In this document: piece after piece, positions 53,859 to 62,203 of the stretch
Layout: each line of letters begins with the position of its first letter
Numbering within the stretch: the first letter of the stretch is position 1
Origin: Mycolicibacterium sp. P1-5
GTDB lineage: Bacteria; Actinomycetota; Actinomycetes; Mycobacteriales; Mycobacteriaceae
DNA length: 64,000 bases
Direction: 5' to 3'
Assembly: GCF_008329565.1 (NCBI RefSeq)
Contig: NZ_NPKT01000009.1
Location: 62,001 to 126,000, forward strand
Translations under genes and position numbers: made by a program
Notes under the pieces: model-generated
Seen by the model: only the letters and a program-made list of their open reading frames with translations
Database searches by the model: none
What the model was told of the DNA's origin: nothing

Positions 53859-54772
53859 GACTTGGCCCGTAGCTGGTCCATGGCGTGGGCTACGGCCACA
53901 CCGTCGTCGAACGACGGAGTGATCTGCGTGCCGGCCCGTATCGCCTCGATGACCTGACCGAGGAACGACGACAACGCAGGAGGCGGCGACCGCCGTGGCG
54001 CAGTTGGAAATTCGTACGTCTGCGGATCTTCGCCGGGCCGGTACACCACGAGTGTGGTGTCTGCCGTCAGCTCAATGGAGCCGCCGCTGCCGAGCAGCGT
54101 CGCACGCGGCGCGAGGGGAACAGCCCCGGCGAAGCCGGTATCGTGCGCTGCGGTGCAGCCGTTGGCCATCCTGAACCACGCCGAGTAGGCGTCCTCGGCG
54201 GTCGCCTCGGGCGGTGACCCATCGATCCGCGTCACGCCGCCGCAGTCGGCGACCTCGCTGTTGAACAACCACCGCGTGAAGTCGATCAGATGAGAGCCGT
54301 AGGCACCGATCCAACCGCCGCCGCGCTCACGGTCGTTGATCCAGCCATACGGGCGCCCGCGCATTCCGCTTCCGTGGAACGACCAATTCAGATGCGCTGG
54401 TGTACCGATCGTTCCGTCGTCGGCCAGCTGCTTGAGCTTCGCCCACGCCTCGGTGAAGCGGAACTCGAAGTTCAGGAAGTTCAGCACCCCTGCTTCGGCA
54501 GCGCGGTCACGCATCGCTTCGGCTTCGGCCGCGTTGCGGCCGAACGGTTTGTCGCAGAGTACGGGGTGGCCGTGATCGATCGCGGCGTTCACGTGATCGA
54601 CGTGCATGAACGGCGGTGAGTGCACCGAGACCAGGTCGACGTCCGAGGCGATCGCCTGCTGCACAGCGGGGTCATCGCGCGGGCTGATCACCTCGACGTC
54701 CATGCCAAGACTGGAGTAAACGGGCGCGGCCGCATGCTTTCCGAAGCCGGTGCCGATCACCACGACCCTCAT
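53855..54772 (-). CDS. Gfo/Idh/MocA-family NAD(P)-dependent oxidoreductase
   Basis: A 305-residue protein with Rossmann motif VVVIGTGFGKHAAAPV and the family lysine motif CDKPFGRNAAEAEAM (EKP replaced by DKP), followed by the C-terminal beta-sheet domain (GWIGAYGSHLIDFTRWLF). Members oxidise or reduce hydroxyl groups on sugars, inositols or, less often, alicyclic compounds. It is locked between two acyl-CoA dehydrogenase pairs by 4-nt overlaps on both sides, so it belongs to the pathway; its step is unknown. Sequence upstream of ATG 54772 in frame is a shadow. Confidence 0.84.
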   Translation of the reverse strand: MRVVVIGTGFGKHAAAPVYSSLGMDVEVISPRDDPAVQQAIASDVDLVSVHSPPFMHVDHVNAAIDHGHPVLCDKPFGRNAAEAEAMRDRAAEAGVLNFLNFEFRFTEAWAKLKQLADDGTIGTPAHLNWSFHGSGMRGRPYGWINDRERGGGWIGAYGSHLIDFTRWLFNSEVADCGGVTRIDGSPPEATAEDAYSAWFRMANGCTAAHDTGFAGAVPLAPRATLLGSGGSIELTADTTLVVYRPGEDPQTYEFPTAPRRSPPPALSSFLGQVIEAIRAGTQITPSFDDGVAVAHAMDQLRAKS

Positions 54773-55695
54773 ACGAACAGTCCTCTCAGTCCCGCGCCGC
54801 CGACTCTGCGCGTCAACAGATCCCGCGTCGCGGACAGGCCCGAGGGCAGGCGCCGCAGCGGCTGGCTGTAGCGCGAGAGCCACGACAGCGTCGTCTCGTC
54901 GCAGAACCCGACCGCCCCGTGCAGTTGATGGCACACCCGGAACACCACCTCGGCGGCTTCGATCGCCGACATCCGCAGGGCGAGAGCATCGTTCATCGCA
55001 TCGGCGCTGTCGCTGCCCGCGCTCCAGAGGGTGTACTTGGCGAGGATGTCCAATCCGCTGCGCTCGACCTCGGCGTCGGTGAGCTGGAACTGCACGCTCT
55101 GGAACGCCGACAGCGTCTGACCGAACTGCTTACGCAGGCTCACGTGTGCAACGGTCAACTCGATCGCCCGATCCAGCATGCCGAGCAGCGTCCAACACTG
55201 CAGCGTCAACGCCAGGGCTACGTCAGCCGCACCGTTCTCATCGATCGCCGACAGCTCAAGCTCGGTGACGAACGCCGGACCGTCCGCGGTTCGGCCGGTG
55301 ACGTGGCTACGCACGCCGTCCAGTGTGACCGCAGCCCAGCGGGATTCGAGTCCGGCCAGGGCGGCCGACGGTCGGGTTTCCGCCACGACCACCAAGCCGT
55401 CGACGTCGAGATCGGCGGGCGCGGCCAGCCGCTCGGCCACCGGGTAGGGCGTCGCCCAGTATCCTGCGCTGCGACACAGTGCCGCCGCAGCTTCCATTCC
55501 GTCGGCGTCGGTGCGAGGGTCGAGTTCCCAGGCGCCCAATCCGGCCAGGACCGGGCCGACGAGCGACTCCCGGATCTCTGGCTTGGCCTCGGCCTGCTGC
55601 ACAAGCTGGTCGCCGCCCGCGGCCTCCAACGCCCGAAGTGCCTGATGCCCAAACTCTCTGGCATCCTCGCTGAGGTCGAGCACCATCCCGGTCAT
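54769..55695 (-). CDS. acyl-CoA dehydrogenase, small (beta-type) subunit, second pair
   Basis: A 308-residue, diverged FadE-type protein. SLRKQFGQTLSAFQSVQFQL and HQLHGAVGFCDET are the surviving conserved blocks; the N-terminal and middle domains are poorly conserved. Its partner is the 385-residue gene upstream (4-nt overlap). As with the pair at 51745-53858, a large/small heteromer is inferred. The C-terminus ends near the Gfo/Idh start (4-nt overlap). Confidence 0.78.
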   Translation of the reverse strand: MTGMVLDLSEDAREFGHQALRALEAAGGDQLVQQAEAKPEIRESLVGPVLAGLGAWELDPRTDADGMEAAAALCRSAGYWATPYPVAERLAAPADLDVDGLVVVAETRPSAALAGLESRWAAVTLDGVRSHVTGRTADGPAFVTELELSAIDENGAADVALALTLQCWTLLGMLDRAIELTVAHVSLRKQFGQTLSAFQSVQFQLTDAEVERSGLDILAKYTLWSAGSDSADAMNDALALRMSAIEAAEVVFRVCHQLHGAVGFCDETTLSWLSRYSQPLRRLPSGLSATRDLLTRRVGGAGLRGLFV

Positions 55696-56849
55696 TTCGC
55701 CGCCGCCAGCAGAGAGCGGGACAACAAGATGCGTTGCATCTCGATACTGCCGGACGACACCGTCGAGGCCTGTGAGTACTTCCAGTGATCATCGACCTCG
55801 CCGAGAAACCACCCCGCCCGCGGATCGTCGTGCGACACCTCGGCCGCGATATCCATCAACACCTCTGCGCTGTCCTGATCCAACTTGGTGACGGCGATCC
55901 GGTACGCGGCAGCGTCGCCGGGGCGCACCCGCCCACTGCTCTGCAACTCCACGATGCGATAGGCCATCAAACGCGCACGGCGGCAATGCGTCAGCATCCG
56001 CACCCACCTGCCGCGCAGCTCCGCGGGCAGGTCGTCCCATCGGGCGCCGAGCACCGTGGGTGCCGCCGCGAGCAGCCGTTCACACCGCGCGTACCGGGCG
56101 ATTCCGACCCGCTCGAACGAGGTCACCTCCTGCACGATCGACCATCCGTCATCGACCGTACCGAGCACGTCTGCCTCGGTGACCCGCACATCGTCGAGGA
56201 AGACCTCATTGAGGTGATGAGGGCCCAACATGGTGCGGATCGGGCGGACTTGGATCGCCGGATCGTCCATCGGCACCAGGAAGATCGTCAGACCCTGTTG
56301 TTTTTTCTCACCCCTCGTCGTCCGCGCCAGCAGAAAACACCATTGCGCCATCGTCGCGTAGGACGTCCAGATCTTCTGCCCGCTCACCAACCAGCCGTCG
56401 CCATCCCGGCGCGCGGTGGTGCGCAGCGACGCCAGGTCACTGCCGGCCTCCGGTTCGGAGAATCCCTGACACCAGATCACTTCACCACGTGCGATGGCCG
56501 GGAGATGCTGGCGCTGCTGCTCTTTGGTGCCGTGCCGCATGATGATCGGTCCCACCCAGTTGACCCCCATGTATTGCGCGCCGCGCGGTTCGTGGTGGGC
56601 CCACATCTCCTCGCGCATCACGGTCTGTTCCCACATCGATGCGCCCCGACCGCCGAACTCCTCGGGCCAGGCCGGGCACAGCAACTCGTTGGCCGCCAAC
56701 GTCCGGCAAAACTGTTGCGCGACTCCCAGATCCGTGGGGTCATCGGTGAACGCGCCGAGGAACTCCGCCGGAATGTGTTCATTCACCAGTTCTCGCAGCT
56801 GCGAACGCAATGCCGTCGCGGACGTGCCCATGTCAAAGTTCAGACTCAT
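55692..56849 (-). CDS. acyl-CoA dehydrogenase, large (alpha-type) subunit, second pair
   Basis: A 385-residue FadE-type protein. CQGFSEPEAGSDLASLRT and VSGQKIWTSYATMAQW are the flavin segments, and VSSGSIEMQRILLSRSLL stands in the position of the GGTSEIQR signature. The start ATG 56849 overlaps the CoA-transferase stop by 4 nt. It is paralogous to the large subunit at 52689-53858, but they differ throughout, so the two pairs probably act on different intermediates. Confidence 0.85.
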   Translation of the reverse strand: MSLNFDMGTSATALRSQLRELVNEHIPAEFLGAFTDDPTDLGVAQQFCRTLAANELLCPAWPEEFGGRGASMWEQTVMREEMWAHHEPRGAQYMGVNWVGPIIMRHGTKEQQRQHLPAIARGEVIWCQGFSEPEAGSDLASLRTTARRDGDGWLVSGQKIWTSYATMAQWCFLLARTTRGEKKQQGLTIFLVPMDDPAIQVRPIRTMLGPHHLNEVFLDDVRVTEADVLGTVDDGWSIVQEVTSFERVGIARYARCERLLAAAPTVLGARWDDLPAELRGRWVRMLTHCRRARLMAYRIVELQSSGRVRPGDAAAYRIAVTKLDQDSAEVLMDIAAEVSHDDPRAGWFLGEVDDHWKYSQASTVSSGSIEMQRILLSRSLLAAAK

Positions 56850-58006
56850 GCGCTTTCCACTCCCAGGCCCAGCTCGGCCAGCACGGCCTCGGTGTCGGCC
56901 CCCAGTTCGGGTGTCGGACCGGCGATGCGGCCCGGGGTGCGGGAGAACCAGGTCGGCACACCCGGCATCCGGACGGGACCATGCGGAGTGGACACCGTTT
57001 CGAAGAAGCCGACAGCATTGAGCTGTTCGTTGTCGAATAACGCCTGCGGTGAATTCAGCGGTGCGGCCGGAATCTCCAGCTCGACGAACAATGTCAGCCA
57101 CTCTTCGGTGGTGCGTTCGGTCATGGTCTGTGCCACCAGCGAGTACACGGTGTCGATCTCGGCGGCCCGCACGGTGAGCGTGGCGTAGCGCTCGGTGGTC
57201 CATGCGGGCTGCACGGCCTTGATGAAGCTGGCCCAATGCCGGTCGTTGTAGATCAGCGCCGAGATGTAGCCGTCCTTGGTGCGGTACGGCTTCCGATTGG
57301 GCGCGACGGTCCGGTGGTATATCGCTGGCCCGAGCGGCGGGTCGAACATCGCGCCGTTGGCGTGTTCGACGAGCATGAACGACGCCATCGTCTCGAACAT
57401 CGCGACCTCGACCTCTTGCCCTTCGCCGGTGCGCTCGCGGTGAAGCAGCGCCATCGTCGTCGCATACACCGCGGTGAGTCCGGCGACCTTGTCCGCGACG
57501 ATCGTGGCGACATAGTTGGCTTCGCCGGTGAGCAAGGCCTGTACGGCGGGCAAACCGCACTCGGCCTGGATCGTGTCGTCGTAGGCCGGACGGTCGCGGT
57601 CGGGGCCGCGGCGGCCGTACCCATAACAGTTCGTGTAGACAATCGACGGGTTGATGGCCGCGACGTCGTCGTAGCCGAACCCGAGCTTGGCGATCGCCTT
57701 CGCGCGCATCGAGTGGATGAATACATCGGCACGCGCAATCAGCGCGCGCAGCGCAGCTCGCCCCTCGTCTGAGCGAAGATCAAGCACCACACTGCGTTTG
57801 CCTCGGTTGACGTTGACGAATACCCCGCTGAGCCCCGGCGCCGGGCCGACCGAGACGTAGCGGGTGTCGTCACCGGCCGGTGGCTCGACCTTGATGACGT
57901 CGGCCCCCATGTCGGCCAGGATCTGGGTGCAATAGGGCCCCATCACCATCGCGGTGAGGTCGACGACGCGGATCCCGGCCAGCGGGCCGCTGCGGCTGCC
58001 ACTCAT
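56846..58006 (-). CDS. CaiB/BaiF-type (family III) CoA transferase
   Basis: A 386-residue protein beginning LAGIRVVDLTAMVMGPYCTQ with ADMGADVIKVEPPAGDDTR, the family's N-terminal Rossmann region; VNVNRGKRSVVLDLRSDEG and ANYVATIVADKVAG follow. The catalytic aspartate of the family is likely in PAYDDTIQAECG (about residue 150-160). It exchanges CoA between acids; here it probably activates the ring-opened hydroxy acid using a CoA donor recycled from the pathway, as no acyl-CoA ligase is present. It overlaps both neighbours by 4 nt. An in-frame extension beyond ATG 58006 is a shadow. Confidence 0.87.
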   Translation of the reverse strand: MSGSRSGPLAGIRVVDLTAMVMGPYCTQILADMGADVIKVEPPAGDDTRYVSVGPAPGLSGVFVNVNRGKRSVVLDLRSDEGRAALRALIARADVFIHSMRAKAIAKLGFGYDDVAAINPSIVYTNCYGYGRRGPDRDRPAYDDTIQAECGLPAVQALLTGEANYVATIVADKVAGLTAVYATTMALLHRERTGEGQEVEVAMFETMASFMLVEHANGAMFDPPLGPAIYHRTVAPNRKPYRTKDGYISALIYNDRHWASFIKAVQPAWTTERYATLTVRAAEIDTVYSLVAQTMTERTTEEWLTLFVELEIPAAPLNSPQALFDNEQLNAVGFFETVSTPHGPVRMPGVPTWFSRTPGRIAGPTPELGADTEAVLAELGLGVESA

Positions 58007-58917
58007 TCTGTGTCCCTTGCCATTGCGAAGCTGTGGCCGATGTGTGCGTTGTGACCGTCGGGGACAACCGGAAACACCAGCGGCTCGGCGAGGTCGCGGA
58101 TTTGGTCGATGCGGGCGCCCACATCGTCGACCGTCCACGCCGGCTGGTAGGCCCCGGCCGACTCCACGACGGCGACCCGGGCCACCCGCCCTGCGATCGC
58201 GGTGAGGATTTCCCCGGTGACCGAACAGGATTCGTGCGCCAGCCAACCGACCACCGGAGCGACCAGCTCAGGACCCATCGGCGGGTAGGCAGAGGTATCG
58301 ATTCCCTCGGCCATTCTGGTCACCGCCGCCGGGACGATGACATTGCAGCGCACCCCGTGATCGGCACCCTCCAGGGCGACGACGTTCGACAAACCGATCA
58401 CCCCAGCCTTGGCGGCGGCGTAGTTGGCCACCGCGTGATTGCCGTACAGGCCGCCGATCGACGACGTGAGAACCATCCGGCCGTAGCCGGCCTGACACAT
58501 CAGCGGAAAGGCAGCGCGCACAACGTGAAAGGCGCCGCGCAGGTGAACGTCGAGCACCGCGTCGAAGTCCTCCGCCGTCATGTCCGACAACGGTGCGTGC
58601 CGGACATTCCCGGCGTTGTGAATCAGCACGTCGAGGCGGCCGTACGCCTCGGCGGCCGCGGCGATGATCGCCTGACCACCTGCGGCGGTCGCCACCGAGT
58701 CGGTCGACGCGATCGCCTCCCCACCCGAAGCGGTGATCTCGTCGGCGACCCGCTGGGCCGGCCCGGCGTCGGCGCCCTCACCGGTCAGCTCGCCGCCGAC
58801 GTCGTTGACCACGACCTTGGCGCCCAGCCTGGCGAGCAGCAGCGCGTATTCGCGGCCCAGTCCCCGGCCGGCGCCGGTGATGACGGCGACCCGGTCGTCG
58901 AATCGTGCGTGTGTCAT
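58003..58917 (-). CDS. short-chain dehydrogenase (17beta-HSD4/MFE-like SDR)
   Basis: A 304-residue SDR. VAVITGAGRGLGREYALLLA is the cofactor motif, NDVGGELTGEG suggests NAD (Asp after strand 2), NAGNVRHAP is the NNAG-type motif, and SS...YAAAKAGVIGLS contains the catalytic Tyr/Lys. The long insert after the first strand resembles 3-hydroxyacyl-CoA dehydrogenases of peroxisomal MFE-2 type. It may oxidise a hydroxyacyl-CoA or a ring alcohol in the cluster. It touches the BVMO-like stop without a gap and overlaps the CoA transferase by 4 nt. Confidence 0.85.
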   Translation of the reverse strand: MTHARFDDRVAVITGAGRGLGREYALLLARLGAKVVVNDVGGELTGEGADAGPAQRVADEITASGGEAIASTDSVATAAGGQAIIAAAAEAYGRLDVLIHNAGNVRHAPLSDMTAEDFDAVLDVHLRGAFHVVRAAFPLMCQAGYGRMVLTSSIGGLYGNHAVANYAAAKAGVIGLSNVVALEGADHGVRCNVIVPAAVTRMAEGIDTSAYPPMGPELVAPVVGWLAHESCSVTGEILTAIAGRVARVAVVESAGAYQPAWTVDDVGARIDQIRDLAEPLVFPVVPDGHNAHIGHSFAMARDTE

Positions 58918-60759
58918 CTAATTTCCGAGCACCAGGCCGTCGAGATCGCCCTTGGCCCGCCACTCGGCCAGGATGTCGTCGAAGGCATAAAACCCGGGCG
59001 AATAGAAGTCGCCGAGGAACGCGCCGTTGTTCTCCGAGCCGCCGCGACCCTCGTTGTTATAATATCCTGGCGTGCAGGACAATTCGAATGCCGAGTTGTC
59101 GATGGACAGTTCGCGGACGGTGGCCACCCAGGCATCCTGGCCGTCCTGGCTGGGCTCGACGGTGGTCGCACCGCGGTTCTGCGCCTCGGCGATGATGTAG
59201 GCGATGTGCTTGGCCTGCTGCTCGAACATCGCGGTGGTGTTGGCCGAGACGCCGCCCTGGATGAAGCCCATGAAGAACTGGTTCGGGAAGCCGCGGCTGG
59301 TCATGCCGTGCAGCGTCTTGTAGGCGTCGTGCCAGTGGTCGAACAGCGACACCCCGTCGCGACCCACGATCGCGTCGATTGCGAACCGGCGGCTGATCTC
59401 GGTGGAGATCTCGAAGCCGCTGGCGAAGATCACACAGTCGACCTCGTACTCCACGCCGTCGGCGACGATCCCCTTCTCGGTCAGCCGCTCCACACCCTTG
59501 GACGCCGAAACATCCACGAGCGTGACATTGGGGCGGTTGAACGTCGCCAGGTAGTGCTCGCTGGACGTCGGCCGCTTACACATGAAGCGGTAGTACGGCT
59601 TCAGCGCCTCGGCGGTGGCGGGATCGGTGACGATCTCGGCCACGAGGCGACGCAGCCGTTCCATGATCTTGTAATCCTCTTGTTCGCGGAACGCCATGAT
59701 CTGTTCGATCGACACCGAAGCCGGATCCTCGCTGGTGGCGATCCGGGCGGTGAGATTACGTCCGAGCTCGGTCCAGAAGTCGCACACCAGGTCGGGTTCA
59801 CCGAACACCACGCCGACGAACGGTGACCAGTTGTGGAAGTTCCGCTTGCGCTCTTCCTGCCAGCCCGGCTGCAGCGACGCGGCCCACGCCGGATCGGTGT
59901 GCGGGTTCGTACGCGCGTCGACCGATGACGGAGTGCGCTGAAAGACGAACAGTTCCTTGGCGTCGCGGCCCAGATGCGGAACCAGCTGGATGCCGGTGGC
60001 GCCGGTGCCCACCAGCGCAACGCGCTTGTCGGCCAACTTGTGCAAGCCACCGTCGGCGTTCCCACCGGTGTAGTCGTAATCCCAGCGCGCCGAGTGGAAA
60101 ACATGGCCGGCAAAGTCCTTGATGCCCGGGATGCCGGGCAGTTTGGGCCGGTTGTAGGAGCCTTGCGCCATCACGACGAACCTGGCCCGGATGTCGTCGC
60201 CGCGGTCGGTGCGGATCTGCCAGCGTTGCGTCTCGTCCTCCCAGCGCAATTCGCGCACCTGGGTGGAGAACAGGGCACCGTCGTACAGGCCGAAGTGCTT
60301 ACCGATGTTGCGGCAGTGCTGAAAGATCTCGGCGCCGTCGGCGAACTTCTTCGACGGCATGAAGCCCAGCTCTTCGAGCATCGGGATGTAGCAGTATGCG
60401 TCGTTGTCGCACTGGATTCCGGGGAACCGGTTCCAGTACCACACCCCGCCGAAGTCACCGGCCATCTCGATGACCCGGATCCCCTCGACGCCAGCCTTTT
60501 TCAGGTGGGCGCCCGCCAGGAGCCCGGCGAATCCGCCGCCGAGCACCACCACGTCGACATCCTCGGCGATCGGGTCACGCGGCGCCACGGGTGTGTAGGG
60601 GTCGACTTCGTAAAACTCCGCGAAGTCGCCCTCGAGCTCCAGATACTGCGCGGAGCCTTCCGGGCGCAGGCGCTTCTCCCGCTCGACGCGGTACTTCTCC
60701 CGCAGCGCGTCGATGTCGATATCGGTCGGTGTCGGAGTCGGCCCGCACTCAACAGTCAT
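58918..60759 (-). CDS. Baeyer-Villiger-type flavin monooxygenase
   Basis: A 613-residue type I flavin monooxygenase. The BVMO fingerprint FxGxxxHxxxW(P/D) is FAGHVFHSARWDY (about residue 213). Two Rossmann motifs flank it: VVVLGGGFAGLLAGAHL (FAD, about residue 70) and VALVGTGATGIQLVPHL (NADPH, about 245). The roughly 65-residue N-terminal extension is typical of larger BVMOs acting on steroids or macrocyclic ketones. Expected reaction: insertion of one O into a ketone to give an ester or lactone. Hairpin 60783-60831 separates it from the Rieske gene upstream. Confidence 0.88.
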   Translation of the reverse strand: MTVECGPTPTPTDIDIDALREKYRVEREKRLRPEGSAQYLELEGDFAEFYEVDPYTPVAPRDPIAEDVDVVVLGGGFAGLLAGAHLKKAGVEGIRVIEMAGDFGGVWYWNRFPGIQCDNDAYCYIPMLEELGFMPSKKFADGAEIFQHCRNIGKHFGLYDGALFSTQVRELRWEDETQRWQIRTDRGDDIRARFVVMAQGSYNRPKLPGIPGIKDFAGHVFHSARWDYDYTGGNADGGLHKLADKRVALVGTGATGIQLVPHLGRDAKELFVFQRTPSSVDARTNPHTDPAWAASLQPGWQEERKRNFHNWSPFVGVVFGEPDLVCDFWTELGRNLTARIATSEDPASVSIEQIMAFREQEDYKIMERLRRLVAEIVTDPATAEALKPYYRFMCKRPTSSEHYLATFNRPNVTLVDVSASKGVERLTEKGIVADGVEYEVDCVIFASGFEISTEISRRFAIDAIVGRDGVSLFDHWHDAYKTLHGMTSRGFPNQFFMGFIQGGVSANTTAMFEQQAKHIAYIIAEAQNRGATTVEPSQDGQDAWVATVRELSIDNSAFELSCTPGYYNNEGRGGSENNGAFLGDFYSPGFYAFDDILAEWRAKGDLDGLVLGN

Positions 60760-60782
60760 CTGGTCTCGTTCTCCTTCTGAGG

Positions 60783-60831
60783 GATTTCGGCGCGGTAACG
60801 TTCGCTCAGCGGCGGAAAGCGCGCCGAAATC
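60783..60831. repeat. 12-bp inverted repeat between Rieske and BVMO genes
   Basis: GATTTCGGCGCG (60783-60794) is perfectly complementary to CGCGCCGAAATC (60820-60831), with a 25-nt loop; the distal arm overlaps the Rieske stop codon. On the mRNA this is a strong stem right after that gene. Partial terminator or mRNA processing/stability element, to set different levels of Rieske and downstream proteins; no U-tract follows. Confidence 0.6.
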
Positions 60832-62191
60832 ACAGTTCGCGTGGGCGCGGTTCCCCGGTGCCCATGTACTTCGACAGCTGGTAGTGCAGGTTGACGGTGC
60901 TGCGCTCGCGGTACGGGTTCGGTTGTGTACCCGGGAAACCCAGCGATTTCATCCCCTGCTGGACGGCGGCCATATTGGAGAAATCCTGCGGCAGCACACT
61001 GCGCCACCGCGGATCACCCACCGGGGTGTACTCCCATTCCGTCTGCGGTTCACCGTCTTTCGGGTAGAGCTCGAACACCGATACCTCGAAGATGCACTTG
61101 TCCGGGTCGTAGTTCGGGTCGGGGCGCGCGCTGTAACAGAGCGCACTGGTCAGGCCCTGCCCGATCTGGAAGTTGGGGAACAACTGCCATGCGGTCCCGC
61201 TCTGCCCCAGGATGTCGGCCGGGATGATCGGCCAGACCACCCCACGCGCCTCGTCGTCGCGGCGCGCCGAGGCCAGCCAGTGCTCGAGCACCTTGTCAGC
61301 CGGTGTGCCCTCGGGCAATTCGTCGACCAGTCGCAGGGCCGCCGCGACCAGCGTCTGCGTGGTGGTGGCGTTGGTTTCCTCCATGGTGTACACCTGCATC
61401 TCCGCGGTGGAGATCCGCGGATCGCCGGTGCCCAGCCTGATCTTCGACTTGGTCTCGGCCATGTCCTCGGGCGCGTCGTACCCGATGTTGCTGTGCCGTC
61501 CCTGCGCTTTCGCCCAGCCCTTGAACTCACCGAACTTGTTGAACTCCGGGTGGGTGGTGAAGACGTGATACGTCTCGTTGAACGCTTCCAGCGCAACTTT
61601 CCAGTTGCAGTCGAAGTGCACCCATTTGCGCCACTTGCACCGCATGTTCTCCAACCCGAACGGGTCGAGGATCTTCGCGGCTGGGAAAAGGAAGTCGGCC
61701 AGCGGTTCGCAGTCGGGATCCATGTTGATCCACAGCCAGCCACCCCAGGTGTCGACGTTCACCGGCCGCAGGCGGGTGTTGGCCGGGTTCAGTGCACCCT
61801 TCCAGTCGGCCTCTTCGCGGATGTGGGTGCAGGCACCGTCCAGACCATAGGTCCAGCCGTGGAATCCACAGACGAACGACTTACGGGCCCGTCCGACAGC
61901 GTGTTTCGCACCCGGTGGGGTATCGACCAGCCGACGGCCGCGGTGCATACAGACGTTGTGGTGCGCGGCGAAGGACTGCGCGTCCGTTCGTACAATGATG
62001 ATCGAGTCGTCGAGGATGTCGTAGGTCAGATAGCTGCCGACCTCGGGCAACTCCTCGACCCGGCCGACCTGCTGCCAGACCTTGCGCCACAGCTTGTCGC
62101 GCTCGGCGCGGGCGTACTCCGGCGAGATGTAGGCCTCGACGCCGATGGTCAGCGGCTCCGTGAGTTCTTCGGCACTTTCCAGTTCGCCCAT
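60830..62191 (-). CDS. Rieske non-haem iron oxygenase, alpha subunit
   Basis: A 453-residue oxygenase component. The Rieske 2Fe-2S site is CMHRGRRLV ... CGFHGWTYG (about residues 80-105). The catalytic domain holds the mononuclear iron ligands in NETYHVFTTHPEF (two histidines, about residues 207-219, with a distal acid expected), and an aspartate/glutamate bridge nearby. No beta subunit, ferredoxin or reductase gene is in the cluster, so electron partners must be encoded elsewhere. It should hydroxylate or demethylate the pathway substrate. ATG 62191 follows AAAGGA (7 nt). Confidence 0.88.
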   Translation of the reverse strand: MGELESAEELTEPLTIGVEAYISPEYARAERDKLWRKVWQQVGRVEELPEVGSYLTYDILDDSIIIVRTDAQSFAAHHNVCMHRGRRLVDTPPGAKHAVGRARKSFVCGFHGWTYGLDGACTHIREEADWKGALNPANTRLRPVNVDTWGGWLWINMDPDCEPLADFLFPAAKILDPFGLENMRCKWRKWVHFDCNWKVALEAFNETYHVFTTHPEFNKFGEFKGWAKAQGRHSNIGYDAPEDMAETKSKIRLGTGDPRISTAEMQVYTMEETNATTTQTLVAAALRLVDELPEGTPADKVLEHWLASARRDDEARGVVWPIIPADILGQSGTAWQLFPNFQIGQGLTSALCYSARPDPNYDPDKCIFEVSVFELYPKDGEPQTEWEYTPVGDPRWRSVLPQDFSNMAAVQQGMKSLGFPGTQPNPYRERSTVNLHYQLSKYMGTGEPRPREL

Positions 62192-62203
62192 CCTCGAATC
62201 CTT

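Noticed and set aside
58033..59826. 597-codon open frame on the plus strand opposite the SDR and BVMO genes
   Set aside because: Composition typical of a shadow frame (VGRDDH-rich) and no start context.
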